From NCBI RefSeq assembly GCF_024168485.1, contig NZ_JALJVY010000002.1, forward strand, positions 62,001 through 126,000: DNA of 64,000 nt. Direction: 5' to 3'. The notes under the pieces are model-generated. The model was given only the letters and a program-made list of their open reading frames with translations, ran no database searches and was not told the origin of the DNA. The stretch's first letter is position 1, and each line of letters opens with the position of its first letter. Made by a program: the position numbers and the translations under genes. The stretch comes from Sphingobium sp. OAS761. GTDB taxonomy: Bacteria > Pseudomonadota > Alphaproteobacteria > Sphingomonadales > Sphingomonadaceae. Of the stretch, positions 27,370-36,480 are shown piece by piece.

Positions 27370-27729
27370 ATGCAGATCATGCGCAAACGTGAACGCATCG
27401 TCGTCGACATTCCCATTGTCGTTACGACCGTGCTCGACAGTCTGGAAGGCAACATCATCGACCTGAGCGAAGGTGGTGCTCAGGTCATTGGATGCGCCCT
27501 GCCAGCAGGCACCCAATGCCAGATCGACCTGGACGGATTTACCACATTCGGGACGGTGCGCTGGTCGGAAGAGGACAGGATGGGCATCCGCTTTCCCTTC
27601 GAACTGGTCGAAGGGCCGCTCTACGACCGGTTGACCATCGCTCGGGCAGCCCGTTTCTCGCCCGCGACATTCCAGCCGCGCCATGCTGCGGCAACCGGTG
27701 GCGGCGGGTTCGGTCGCCGCGTGGGCTGA
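27370..27729 (+). CDS. PilZ-domain protein (possible c-di-GMP receptor)
   Basis: 119 residues, almost a single PilZ domain. The c-di-GMP contact motifs are present as RKRER near the N-terminus and DLSEGGAQV (DxSxxG). The start at 27370 is chosen for the GGAGG four bases upstream; an ATG at 27340 would add ten residues but has no ribosome site. It could be a receptor for c-di-GMP made by enzymes such as the diguanylate cyclase at 6698-8482 (inference). Confidence 0.86.
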   Translation: MQIMRKRERIVVDIPIVVTTVLDSLEGNIIDLSEGGAQVIGCALPAGTQCQIDLDGFTTFGTVRWSEEDRMGIRFPFELVEGPLYDRLTIARAARFSPATFQPRHAAATGGGGFGRRVG

Positions 27730-27770
27730 ATCAGGTTTTCCTTTTGTTCCCGTTCGCCTAAGCGAAGCGG

Positions 27771-30524
27771 GTGATCGACCCTGCCGACCTCCCCGCCCTG
27801 CACGCCAGCCATGGCGGTACATGGCTGCGCGAAGAAGGGCGCACGCTCGCGGTCGCCAAGGGGCAGGCCATCGCACGGGCCGCCGAAACCCCGGTCTTGC
27901 TGCTGGGCGCGCCCCTGGCCGGGCAAAGGCTGGGCTATCCCGACCTTAATGGTCTCGACCTGCTGGAACTATGGGCCTTCCTGCATCCTGCTCGTTTTCT
28001 GGTGCCGACGCCCAAGGGACTTGCCCAGGCGCTTGATTTGCCGCTGCCGCGCACCGAGGCGGACATTCCCGGCCTGTTGCAGGATGCCGCGCGCACGATG
28101 CTGGGCCGTTTCCATGCGCCCGACTGGGCCGAACGGGAAGGCGCATGGACCGCTCTTCAGGCGCTGCATCGGCTGCGGTGGCCGTGGGCTCCGCTCGCGG
28201 CCCCCCATATCGCCCGGCCGAAGGAAGCGGAACGCTGGCTTTTTTCCCGGCTGCCCGAATGGGAGGAGAAACCCGCCCGCCCCGCGGCGCGAACGATCAT
28301 TCTGGGCGAGGATCGCGTGCTCGACAGGCTGGACGCGCTGACCGGAGACGGGGCGGAGGCACGGCCCGGACAGCGCGCCTATGCCGCGGCGGCGGCCGCC
28401 GCCTTCGCGCCCCGCGGCCATCGCGACCAGCCCAATATGCTGCTGGCCGAGGCGGGAACGGGAATCGGCAAGACACTCGGTTATCTGGCCCCCGCGTCCC
28501 TGTGGGCGGCAGAAGCGCAGGGCACCGTATGGGTATCGACCTATACCAAGGCGTTGCAGCGGCAGCTAGACCGGGAATGCCTTCGCCTCTTCCCCGATCC
28601 CGCGGTCGCGGCGCAGCGTATCGTAGTGCGCAAGGGGCGGGAAAATTATCTTTGCCTGCTCAATCTGGAAGACGCCCTGCAGGGCGGTTTTTCCGGTCGA
28701 GCGGCGATATTGGCGCATCTTGTGGCGAGATGGGCGGCGTTCAGCAAGGATGGCGACATGGTCGGCGGCGACCTGCCGGGGTGGCTGCCCACGCTGTTCC
28801 GGCGCAACGGGTCCACCGCGCTGACGGACCGGCGCGGCGAATGCATCTATGCCGGCTGTCCGCATTATCGCAAATGCTTCATCGAACGGTCGGCCAGGGC
28901 CAGCGCCGATGCCGACATCGTCATCGCCAATCATGCGCTGGTGATGATCAACGCCGCGCGCGGGCGCGAAACCGGGCAGCGACCGCAGCGCATCGTCTTT
29001 GACGAGGGGCATCACCTCTTCGACGCGGCGGATTCGACATTCGCCGTCGCCCTTTCGGGACAGGAGGCGATCGAGCTGCGGCGATGGATCATGGGGCCGG
29101 AAAGCGGATCTCGCGGCAGGCGGCGTGGCCTGGCAGCGCGCCTGTCCGACCTTGCCAGCTACGACGAGGAAGGGGGGCAGGCGATTCGCGCGGCGATAGA
29201 CGCCGCCATGGCGCTCCCAGCCGACGACTGGCTGAAGCGCGTCGTCGCCGGTGAGCCGTTCGGCCCGCTGGAGGCATTGCTGACGGCGGTACGCGGCACC
29301 GTTTATACGCGCGCTGCCGACACGGGCGAGGCGGACGCCGGCTATGGCCTGGAAACAGAATTGGCCGAACCCGACGGCGCGCTGGTAGAGGCCGCCCAGG
29401 AAGCCGCGCTGGCGCTCGACGCGCTGATCAAGCCACTGGTGCGGCTGGGGCGGCGGCTGGAGGCGGTGATCGAGGACGCGCCCGATTGGCTGGACGGTGC
29501 GGCGCGCGCGCGGATAGAGGGCGCAGTGGCGTCGCTGGGATGGCGCCGCGACCTGATCGCCGCGTGGCTGGCTCTGCTGGCGCGGGTCGGCGGTCCGGCC
29601 GATCCGGATTTCGTGGACTGGCTGGCGGTCGACCGGATCGAGGGTCGCGAATTCGACATCGGCATCCACCGCCGCTGGCTCGACCCGACCCGGCCGCTGA
29701 CAGAAACGGTGCTCAAGCCTGCCCAGGGCGTGCTCGTCACCTCCGCGACGCTGAAAGGCGGCGGTGAATGGGAGAATGCCGAGGCACGCAGCGGCGCGGC
29801 CCACCTGCCCCATGGCGCCACCCGGTTCGAGGCGCAGAGCCCGTTCGACTATCCCGGCCGCGCGCAGGTAGTGATCGTCACCGACATAAAACGCGGTGAC
29901 ATTGCCGGGCTTTCGGGCGCCTATGCCAGGCTGATCGAGGCCGCGGGAGGGGGCACGCTGGGCCTGTTCACGGCGATCCGGCGGCTGCGTGCGGTTCATG
30001 CTCGAATAGCCGACCGCCTGGCGCGCAGCGGCCTTCCGCTTTACGCCCAGCATGTCGACCCCATGGATACGGGCACCCTGGTCGACATTTTCCGCGACGA
30101 TCCGCGCGCTTCCCTGCTGGGAACGGACGCATTACGGGACGGCGTCGACGTGCCGGGCCATTCCCTGCGGCTGGTTGTGATGGAAGGCGTGCCATGGTCA
30201 AAACCTTCGGTCCTGCATGCCGCACGCAAGCTGCATGGCGGCGGCAATGCTTATGACGACCGACTGATCCGCGCGCGCCTCGCTCAGGCGTTCGGGCGGC
30301 TGATCCGCCGGGCGGAGGACCGCGGAACGTTCGTCATCCTGTCGGCGGCGATGCCGAGCCGGCTGCTGACCGCATTTCCGCCCGGCACCCCCGTCAGGCG
30401 GATGACACTGGACGAGGCGATCATCGCCGTCAGCACGGCAGCGCGCAGCGAACGTCTTGGCGAAGTCATGCCGTTAGGGCATCAGGGCGATGAACCCGCA
30501 AACCGCCAACGGGAGAGAGAATGA
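27771..30524 (+). CDS. DinG/XPD-like ATP-dependent DNA helicase
   Basis: 917-residue superfamily 2 helicase. A family-specific N-terminal region (about 1-200) precedes Walker A GTGIGKT (229-235). Four cysteines (Cys295, Cys358, Cys363, Cys369) fit the 4Fe-4S cluster of XPD/DinG helicases; then come the DEGH box (411-414) and a C-terminal helicase domain (TSATLKGGG, LLGTDALRDGVDVPG). It probably unwinds 5'-tailed DNA or R-loops in repair. The start is a GTG at 27771. Its stop overlaps the next ATG (ATGA), so it heads a three-gene operon with a SixA-like phosphatase and a GNAT acetyltransferase. Confidence 0.93.
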   Translation: MIDPADLPALHASHGGTWLREEGRTLAVAKGQAIARAAETPVLLLGAPLAGQRLGYPDLNGLDLLELWAFLHPARFLVPTPKGLAQALDLPLPRTEADIPGLLQDAARTMLGRFHAPDWAEREGAWTALQALHRLRWPWAPLAAPHIARPKEAERWLFSRLPEWEEKPARPAARTIILGEDRVLDRLDALTGDGAEARPGQRAYAAAAAAAFAPRGHRDQPNMLLAEAGTGIGKTLGYLAPASLWAAEAQGTVWVSTYTKALQRQLDRECLRLFPDPAVAAQRIVVRKGRENYLCLLNLEDALQGGFSGRAAILAHLVARWAAFSKDGDMVGGDLPGWLPTLFRRNGSTALTDRRGECIYAGCPHYRKCFIERSARASADADIVIANHALVMINAARGRETGQRPQRIVFDEGHHLFDAADSTFAVALSGQEAIELRRWIMGPESGSRGRRRGLAARLSDLASYDEEGGQAIRAAIDAAMALPADDWLKRVVAGEPFGPLEALLTAVRGTVYTRAADTGEADAGYGLETELAEPDGALVEAAQEAALALDALIKPLVRLGRRLEAVIEDAPDWLDGAARARIEGAVASLGWRRDLIAAWLALLARVGGPADPDFVDWLAVDRIEGREFDIGIHRRWLDPTRPLTETVLKPAQGVLVTSATLKGGGEWENAEARSGAAHLPHGATRFEAQSPFDYPGRAQVVIVTDIKRGDIAGLSGAYARLIEAAGGGTLGLFTAIRRLRAVHARIADRLARSGLPLYAQHVDPMDTGTLVDIFRDDPRASLLGTDALRDGVDVPGHSLRLVVMEGVPWSKPSVLHAARKLHGGGNAYDDRLIRARLAQAFGRLIRRAEDRGTFVILSAAMPSRLLTAFPPGTPVRRMTLDEAIIAVSTAARSERLGEVMPLGHQGDEPANRQRERE

Positions 30525-31063
30525 AGCGCCTGACCCTGCTGCGTCACGCCAAATCGGACTGGGACGATCCCGTCGCCCGGGATTTCGACCGTCCGCTGAA
30601 CCGGCGCGGTGAGAAAGCCGCGCGCACGATGGGCGAATTCGCGGCACGCAAGCAGATGCGCTTCGACGCGCTGATCGCTTCGCCGGCGGTGCGGGTGGTG
30701 CAGACGCTGGAAACGTTTTTCGATGGCTTCGGTACGACGCTGGAGCCCCGCTGGGACCGGCGCATCTATCTCGCTTCCTCCCCGACCCTGTTCGACGTCC
30801 TGCGCGACCTGCCCGACAGCGCGGACAGCGTTTTGATGGCCGGGCACAATCCGGGGCTGGAGGAACTGATCCTCGATCTCGTCCCCGATGACGGCGCGAG
30901 TTCGCTGCGCGAGGATGTGGAGGTCAAATTCCCGACCGCCAGCATCGCGGTCATGGAACTGGGCATCGATCACTGGAGCGAGGTGCGCGAAAATGCCGCC
31001 ACGCTCGCCAGCTTCACCCGGCCCCGCGACCTGGACCCGGCGCTCGGCCCCGGTTCGCGCTGA
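30521..31063 (+). CDS. SixA-like histidine phosphatase family protein
   Basis: 180 residues of the phosphoglycerate-mutase-like superfamily. The catalytic motif LLRHAKS (residues 6-12) and second histidine (LMAGHNPGLEEL) are present. Like E. coli SixA it may remove phosphate from phosphohistidine proteins, such as phosphotransferase or hybrid-kinase Hpt domains. The ATG overlaps the helicase stop by 4 bp, and its own TGA overlaps the next ATG by 1 bp. Confidence 0.92.
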   Translation: MKRLTLLRHAKSDWDDPVARDFDRPLNRRGEKAARTMGEFAARKQMRFDALIASPAVRVVQTLETFFDGFGTTLEPRWDRRIYLASSPTLFDVLRDLPDSADSVLMAGHNPGLEELILDLVPDDGASSLREDVEVKFPTASIAVMELGIDHWSEVRENAATLASFTRPRDLDPALGPGSR

Positions 31064-31584
31064 TGACGCCGATCCGTTGGCGGCATGCGGAAGCGAAGGA
31101 TGCGCGCGCCCTGTCAATCCTCGGCGGCGCGACATTCCTGGCGAGTTTCGCGCATGACCATCCCGGCGCCGCGCTGATCGATCATATCCGCGGGGCGCAT
31201 GGCGAGGCCTATTATGAGGCCGCCCTTGCCGAACCGGAAACGTCGATCCTGATCGGGGAAACGCCGATGGGCGCGCCCGTCGGCTATGCGATGCTGACAA
31301 GGCCGGACCTGCCTGTCGCCATCGACGCCGGCAGCGACGTGGAATTGAAGCGCATCTACCTGCTGCATGGCTGGCAGGGCAGCGGGCACGGCGACGAAAT
31401 CATCGCCCGGATATTGGGCGAGGCGCGAGAGCGCGGGGCAAGGCGGTTGCTGCTGGCGGTATATCCGCAGAACGACCGGGCCCGGCGATTCTACGCGCGC
31501 CACGGTTTCAGCCATATCGGCGAACTGACTTTCATGGTGGGAGACGTGCCGTTTCGCGACCTGATATACGCCCGGCCGCTTTGA
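31063..31584 (+). CDS. GNAT family N-acetyltransferase
   Basis: 173 residues with a GNAT acetyl-CoA-binding motif (WQGSGHGDEII), the preceding strand VELKRIYLLHG and the later AVYPQNDRARRFYARHGF signature. The substrate is unknown; RimI-like protein acetylation or small-molecule acetylation are both possible. It is the last gene of the helicase operon and faces merR on the opposite strand with a 12-bp gap. Confidence 0.92.
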   Translation: MTPIRWRHAEAKDARALSILGGATFLASFAHDHPGAALIDHIRGAHGEAYYEAALAEPETSILIGETPMGAPVGYAMLTRPDLPVAIDAGSDVELKRIYLLHGWQGSGHGDEIIARILGEARERGARRLLLAVYPQNDRARRFYARHGFSHIGELTFMVGDVPFRDLIYARPL

Positions 31585-31596
31585 TCGGGCAGGATG

Positions 31597-31944
31597 TCAG
31601 GCGCCGAGCGCGGCAGCCAGATCGGCGCGAACGCGCTCGAGCTGCGCCAATATGTCCTTGTCCGGACCGGGAACGGGGCGGTCCTCCTCCGACGACGTAG
31701 TGACACTCTTGTCGCCCAGCGATTTTTGCGCGCCTTTTACGGTGAAGCCCTGAACATGGAGAAGTTCGTGAATGCGCCGGGCCAGTGCGACATCGGCGGG
31801 CCGATAGTAACGACGATTTCCCGCCCGCTGCAAAGGCCGCAATTGCGGGAAGCGGGTTTCCCAATAGCGCAGGATATGTTGAGGAAGCCCAAGCTCATCG
31901 GCGAGCTCGCTGATGGTCAGAAATGCCCCCTCGACCTTTTTCAT
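31597..31944 (-). CDS. MerR family transcriptional regulator
   Basis: 115 residues. An N-terminal winged-helix MerR DNA-binding domain (LTISELADELGLPQHILRYWE, about residues 9-29) is followed by the NRRYYRPADVALARRIHELLH dimerisation start and a short C-terminal tail. No cysteine sensor residues are present, so the ligand is unknown. It is the final gene after ihfA, a conserved place for this MerR subgroup in Alphaproteobacteria. Confidence 0.94.
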   Translation of the reverse strand: MKKVEGAFLTISELADELGLPQHILRYWETRFPQLRPLQRAGNRRYYRPADVALARRIHELLHVQGFTVKGAQKSLGDKSVTTSSEEDRPVPGPDKDILAQLERVRADLAAALGA

Positions 31945-32020
31945 GACAAAGATGTTGCACCAGCAGGCGAGAAGGTCAACCTTGGTAAAAGGCGATCTAT
32001 CTCAAAAAGATGCGCATCCG

Positions 32021-32311
32021 TCAGGCGACCCGGTCACGCAGAGTCTGGCTCGCCCGGAAGGTCAGAACGCGACGCGGTTCGATAGGCACTTCGACGCCCG
32101 TCTTGGGGTTGCGGCCCATGCGCTGGGTCTTGTCTCTCAGGACGAAGGTCCCGAAACTGGAGATTTTGACATTTTCCCCGCGTTCCAGCGCCGCCGACAT
32201 ATGGTCCAGGATGGATTCGACCAGGGTCGCGGCTTCCGCCCGCGACAGACCGACATGGCGATTAAGGCTCTCCGCGAGATCCGCTCGCGTCAAAGTCCCG
32301 TTGCCGCTCAT
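32021..32311 (-). CDS. ihfA: Integration host factor alpha subunit
   Basis: 96-residue DNA-bending protein, starting at the ATG at 32311 (GAGGGG six bases upstream). It has the HU/IHF signature [17 protein letters not shown] and the beta-arm [21 protein letters not shown] with the intercalating proline in GRNPKTG. It forms the IHF heterodimer with IhfB, encoded elsewhere. It lies downstream of fabH in the rpmF-plsX-fabH operon. Confidence 0.96.
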   Translation of the reverse strand: MSGNGTLTRADLAESLNRHVGLSRAEAATLVESILDHMSAALERGENVKISSFGTFVLRDKTQRMGRNPKTGVEVPIEPRRVLTFRASQTLRDRVA

Positions 32312-32419
32312 ACCTGACCCCTCTATCCCGCCTTGCGCGCAGCCACCCCCCAGTGACCATAAGACAAAAGTGACCGATTTACAGCGATTCGGCAAGCGTT
32401 CTAAAGAACAGGTCGCCAA

Positions 32420-33400
32420 TCAGATCCGCAGTACGCAGGCACCCCAGGTGAAGCCCCCGCCCATTGCTTCCAGTACGACCAGATCACCCGGCCTGATCCG
32501 TCCGTCGCGTATCGCAAGATCGAGAGCGAGTGGCACCGACGCGGCGGATGTATTGGCATGGCGATCGACCGTCATGATCACACGGTCAGGCGACAGCTTG
32601 AGCTTGCGCGCGGTCGCATCGAGAATGCGGGCATTGGCCTGATGCGGCACCAGCCAGTCGATGTCGGCGGCTGACAATCCGACCATGGCCATGACCTCGT
32701 TCAACACGGCGGCGAGGTTGACGACGGCGTGGCGGAATACTTCCTGACCCTTCATCCGCAGCTTGCCGACGGTCTGCGTCGTCGATGGTCCACCGTCGAC
32801 ATAGAGCAGCTGGTTGTGGCGTCCGTCAGCGTGCAGCTTCGACGCCAATATGCCGCGTGTGCCCTCGGTGACGCGCGCATCGCCTTCCTCGGCGCCCAGG
32901 ATGACCGCGCCGGCGCCGTCGCCGAACAATACGCAGGTCGTGCGATCTTCCCAGTCCAGAATGCGACTGAAGGTTTCCGCACCGATCACAAGCGCGCGAC
33001 CGGCCGCGCCGGACCGGATCATGCTGTCGGCCACGGTGACGGCGTAAAGGAATCCCGAGCATACCGCCGCAACGTCGAATGCGACGCAGTCGTCGATGCC
33101 GAGCGCGGCCTGCACCTTGGTCGCGGTGGCCGGAAAGGTCTGGTCGGGCGTGGCGGTCGCCAGGATGATGAGATCGATGTCATCAGGCGCCAGGCCTGCC
33201 GCATCCAGCGCCGCGCGTGCCGCATCGGTCGCCAGCGTGGCCGTGGTTTCGCCCTCGCCCGCTATGTACCGGGCGCGGATACCGGTCCGCTCCACGATCC
33301 ATTCGTCGCTCGTGTCGACGGTCTGCGCCAGTTCCGCGTTGGTGACGACGCGGGCGGGAAGGGCCGAGCCCGTCCCCAGAAGAATGGAACGGCGGATCAC
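32420..33400 (-). CDS. fabH: 3-oxoacyl-ACP synthase III
   Basis: Initiates fatty-acid synthesis by condensing acetyl-CoA with malonyl-ACP. The 326-residue protein shows the catalytic triad: Cys in AVCSGFLYA (about residue 112), His in VPHQANARI, and Asn in [13 protein letters not shown]. The ATG overlaps the plsX stop by 4 bp, so it is coupled to phospholipid initiation. Confidence 0.97.
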   Translation of the reverse strand: MIRRSILLGTGSALPARVVTNAELAQTVDTSDEWIVERTGIRARYIAGEGETTATLATDAARAALDAAGLAPDDIDLIILATATPDQTFPATATKVQAALGIDDCVAFDVAAVCSGFLYAVTVADSMIRSGAAGRALVIGAETFSRILDWEDRTTCVLFGDGAGAVILGAEEGDARVTEGTRGILASKLHADGRHNQLLYVDGGPSTTQTVGKLRMKGQEVFRHAVVNLAAVLNEVMAMVGLSAADIDWLVPHQANARILDATARKLKLSPDRVIMTVDRHANTSAASVPLALDLAIRDGRIRPGDLVVLEAMGGGFTWGACVLRI

Positions 33401-34455
33401 TTGGCGGGCTGCTCCATTTTGGCCGCGACGGTCGAGAGGCGTTCCACCCCCGCCATGTCGGCGGCGATGCGTCGGGTAATATCCTCTTCCAGCAGGCGGG
33501 CCGCGACATGGACCGCATTGGCGACGCCCTTGGCGTCGGCACTGCCGTGACTTTTCACCACCACGCCGTTCAGGCCGAGAAACACTGCCCCGTTGTGGTT
33601 ATTGGGATCGAGATGATGCTTGAGCAGGTGCATCGCGGGCTTGGAGATCAGGAAACCGATCTTCGAGCGGATCGAACTGGTGAAGGCGTTACGCAGCACA
33701 TCCGTCACGAAGCGGGCCGTCCCTTCGGCCGTCTTGAGCGCAACATTGCCGGAAAAACCGTCGCACACGATCACGTCGGCCTCGCCCTTCGCGATCTTGT
33801 CCCCCTCGGTGAAGCCTTCGAACCGCAGCGGCAGCGAATCGGCGGCGCGCAGAAGGGCCGCGGCATCGCGAATCTGGTCGGTGCCCTTGAGATCTTCGGT
33901 GCCGATGTTCAGCAGGCGCACGCGCGGACGATCGAGGTCGAACGCGATTCGCGAATAGGCAGCGCCCATGACCGCAAACTGCACAAGGTTGCGGGCGTCG
34001 CATTCGGTGTTGGCGCCCAGGTCGAGCATGATGACATCATTGTCGCCCAGCGTCGGCAGCATCGCCGCGAGCGCCGGCCTGTCGACACCGGGCATGGTGC
34101 GCAGGGCCAGTTTCGCCATCGCCATCAGCGCGCCGGTATTGCCGGCCGAAACAGCCGCGCCGGCATCGCCCGCCTTCACGGCGGCGATGGCCATGCTCAT
34201 CGAGCTGTCCTTCTTCCGGATCGCGACGCTGGGCTTGTCCGACCCGTCGACGACGGAGGCGGCATGCACCACGTCTGACGCCGCCCGCAAATTGGGGTGA
34301 TGGTCGAGCGCAGCCTTGATCCGCGCTTCATCGCCGAACAGGGTGAAGCGCAATCCCTCATGGCGGTGACGGGCGAGCGCTACGCCCGCCATCATCACAC
34401 GCACGCCTTCATCCCCGCCCATCGCGTCAATTGCGATTCGCGGCTGGCTGGACAC
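33397..34455 (-). CDS. plsX: Phosphate acyltransferase PlsX
   Basis: Converts acyl-ACP to acyl-phosphate for PlsY-dependent phosphatidic acid synthesis. The 352-residue protein has the N-terminal [11 protein letters not shown], the [14 protein letters not shown] motif, [12 protein letters not shown] and the C-terminal [16 protein letters not shown] signatures. It lies 32 bp downstream of rpmF and overlaps fabH. Confidence 0.97.
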   Translation of the reverse strand: MSSQPRIAIDAMGGDEGVRVMMAGVALARHRHEGLRFTLFGDEARIKAALDHHPNLRAASDVVHAASVVDGSDKPSVAIRKKDSSMSMAIAAVKAGDAGAAVSAGNTGALMAMAKLALRTMPGVDRPALAAMLPTLGDNDVIMLDLGANTECDARNLVQFAVMGAAYSRIAFDLDRPRVRLLNIGTEDLKGTDQIRDAAALLRAADSLPLRFEGFTEGDKIAKGEADVIVCDGFSGNVALKTAEGTARFVTDVLRNAFTSSIRSKIGFLISKPAMHLLKHHLDPNNHNGAVFLGLNGVVVKSHGSADAKGVANAVHVAARLLEEDITRRIAADMAGVERLSTVAAKMEQPAK

Positions 34456-34487
34456 TCTGGCTTTACCCCTTTGCGGAGATCGGGAAA

Positions 34488-34667
34488 TTACGCCCCGACG
34501 GCGAGGATTTCGCGACCGTTATAATGACCGCAGGCGTCGCACAGGTTGTGCGGACGCTTCAGTTCGCCGCAGTTGGAGCATTCCTGATACGCCTCGACGC
34601 GCAGCGCATCGTGGCTACGGCGCATGCCGCGACGGGAAGGAGAAGTCTTGCGCTTGGGGACAGCCAT
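34488..34667 (-). CDS. rpmF: 50S ribosomal protein L32
   Basis: A short gene of 59 residues, found by reading the minus strand. It encodes [20 protein letters not shown] followed by a zinc ribbon with Cys30, Cys33, Cys43 and Cys46, and ends in GREILAVGA. The start ATG at 34667 follows AAGGTG at a spacing of 6. It heads the conserved rpmF-plsX-fabH(-ihfA) operon. The intact four-cysteine form suggests that the zinc-replete version of L32 is encoded here. Confidence 0.97.
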   Translation of the reverse strand: MAVPKRKTSPSRRGMRRSHDALRVEAYQECSNCGELKRPHNLCDACGHYNGREILAVGA

Positions 34668-34881
34668 GTCGGCACCTTGTTCCGTAAATCAATCTGGTTA
34701 TGCGACTGGCCGGTTTTCCCCGATGGATGCCGACGCCAACGGCGCCGCAGACCCATGCGGCCCGGGTGATCGCGAAGCCATGCGCCTATAGCGTTTTCTG
34801 ACGCGGGCGCAAGTCCTTCCTTGCCACGTGGGCCGGATTGCCTAGGCTGCGGTCCATCATCAAAGGGGGGGAAACACGCCC

Positions 34882-35313
34882 ATGCTGCTGCCCGTCACAC
34901 TCACCTTCGCCGCCGGCTGCGCCTTCATCAACCTGTGGCTCGCCATACGCTGTGTCCAGCGCCGGTTCGCCGCACAGGCGATCCATGGCGATGGCGGCGA
35001 CCCACTGCTGGCGCACCGCATGCGTGCGCAAGGCAATTTCATAGAATATACGCCCATCATACTGATTCTCTTCGCACTCGTCGAATTGGCCGTGGGCGCC
35101 TCGCAATGGCTTTGGCTGTGCGCCGCGGCCTTCCTGATGGCCCGGATCGCCCACGGGATCGGCATGGATTCGGACAAGCCCAATCCCTGGCGGGCAGGCG
35201 GCATGATCGTCACATTTCTGGTGCTTGTCGGCCTGGCGATTGCCGCGCTGACCGTCGCCTACACCGCCACCCGCGCGATCCCCGCCCCGCCGGCTCTCGC
35301 AAGCGGAGGCTGA
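34882..35313 (+). CDS. MAPEG family membrane protein
   Basis: 143 residues with four membrane helices and the MAPEG signature (about 40-60: HRMRAQGNFIEYTPIILIL). The MAPEG family includes glutathione-dependent enzymes of eicosanoid metabolism; the bacterial members' substrates are unknown. GGGGGGAAA is the ribosome site. It is divergent from rpmF and converges with the MBL hydrolase gene (3-bp gap). Confidence 0.93.
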   Translation: MLLPVTLTFAAGCAFINLWLAIRCVQRRFAAQAIHGDGGDPLLAHRMRAQGNFIEYTPIILILFALVELAVGASQWLWLCAAAFLMARIAHGIGMDSDKPNPWRAGGMIVTFLVLVGLAIAALTVAYTATRAIPAPPALASGG

Positions 35314-35316
35314 GGC

Positions 35317-35976
35317 TCAGCGCGCGAGAACCGAATCGGCGACGAACGGATTGCTGCGGCGTTCATGCGCGAAATTGCTCATCGGGCCGTGGCCGGGGAC
35401 GAACGCGGTATCGCCGCCCAGCGGCCACAGTTTGCCGGTGATGGCGTCGATCAGGTCCTGATGATTGCCCCTGGGGAAATCGGTACGGCCGATCGACCCT
35501 TGAAACAGCACGTCGCCGACGATCGCAAGCTTGCTGGGCGCGTGGTGAAAGACCACATGGCCCGGCGTGTGGCCGGGGCAATGGAGCACGTCGAGCACCA
35601 GATTGCCGACCGTCACCCGGTCGCCGTCGACCAGCCAGCGGTCGGGTTCGAACACCTGGCCGTCGATGCCGTATTTGGCACCGTCCGTGTCCAGCTTGTC
35701 GATCCAGAAACGGTCGGCCTCGTGCGGCCCCTCGATAGGAACATCCAGTTCCTTCGCCAGAAGGCCCGCCTGCCCGCAATGGTCGATATGCCCATGGGTC
35801 ACGAGCAGCTTCTCTATCGTCACGCCCTGCTGCTCCGCCGCGCGCCTGAGCACCGGCAGATCGCCACCCGGATCGACGAAGGCACCGCGCATCGTCTGCG
35901 TACACCAGAAGAGCGTGCAGTTCTGCTGCAAGGGCGTCACGGGAATGAGGGCGGCTTTGAGCGGCGGTATCGTCAT
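35317..35976 (-). CDS. MBL-fold hydrolase, glyoxalase II-like
   Basis: 219-residue metallo-beta-lactamase-fold enzyme. Metal ligands: HGHIDH (61-66), CPGHTPGH, the bridging Asp in VGDVLF, and a C-terminal His in VPGHGP. It is most like YcbL-type thioester hydrolases (glyoxalase II activity). It lies 38 bp after the Rrf2 regulator on the same strand and may be co-transcribed with it. Confidence 0.93.
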   Translation of the reverse strand: MTIPPLKAALIPVTPLQQNCTLFWCTQTMRGAFVDPGGDLPVLRRAAEQQGVTIEKLLVTHGHIDHCGQAGLLAKELDVPIEGPHEADRFWIDKLDTDGAKYGIDGQVFEPDRWLVDGDRVTVGNLVLDVLHCPGHTPGHVVFHHAPSKLAIVGDVLFQGSIGRTDFPRGNHQDLIDAITGKLWPLGGDTAFVPGHGPMSNFAHERRSNPFVADSVLAR

Positions 35977-36014
35977 GCCCCCGATGTGGCGCGACCGCGC
36001 GTCCCGCGCAAGGG

Positions 36015-36440
36015 TCAGTCGCCGACCGGCAGCGGGATCGGTTCGCCCAGGCTGATACCGTCAAGCACCTTGGCGGTTTCGTCGCGTACCCGAAGCATGA
36101 TCCGATGGAGACGACATTCCGATTCGGGCAGGCAATTGGTGCAGCTTTCATGGGCGAACCGGCTGGCGCAGGGGGTGAGCGCCAGCGACCCGCGCGTCAG
36201 GCGGACAATGTCGCCATAGCTGATGTCCACCGGCGCCAGCGCCAGCCAATAGCCCCCGTCCCTGCCCCGTTGCGTCGCCACCAGACCCTCGCGCGCCATC
36301 TCGGAAAGAATGACGGTCAGGAATTTGGACGGGATATTCTGTCGTGTGGCGATCTCGTTCAGCGGGACGGGGCCCTGGCGGTAACGATCGGCAAGATGCT
36401 GGAGGGCGCGGATAGCGTAACGGGTCTTCTGGGACAGCAT
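36015..36440 (-). CDS. Rrf2 family regulator with a cysteine cluster
   Basis: 141-residue winged-helix regulator (QKTRYAIRALQHLA at the start; recognition helix around LNEIATRQNIPSKFL). Four cysteines and a histidine (Cys91, Cys100, Cys103, Cys109, His112) fit an Fe-S sensor like IscR, RirA or NsrR. The spacing Cys103-x5-Cys109-x2-His is IscR/NsrR-like, but no isc, suf or nitrosative-stress genes are next to it. The likely signal is Fe-S, iron or NO status (inference). Confidence 0.92.
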   Translation of the reverse strand: MLSQKTRYAIRALQHLADRYRQGPVPLNEIATRQNIPSKFLTVILSEMAREGLVATQRGRDGGYWLALAPVDISYGDIVRLTRGSLALTPCASRFAHESCTNCLPESECRLHRIMLRVRDETAKVLDGISLGEPIPLPVGD

Positions 36441-36480
36441 GGGTCCGTTATTCGCTCGCGGCCCGGGTTTGACAACCCGC

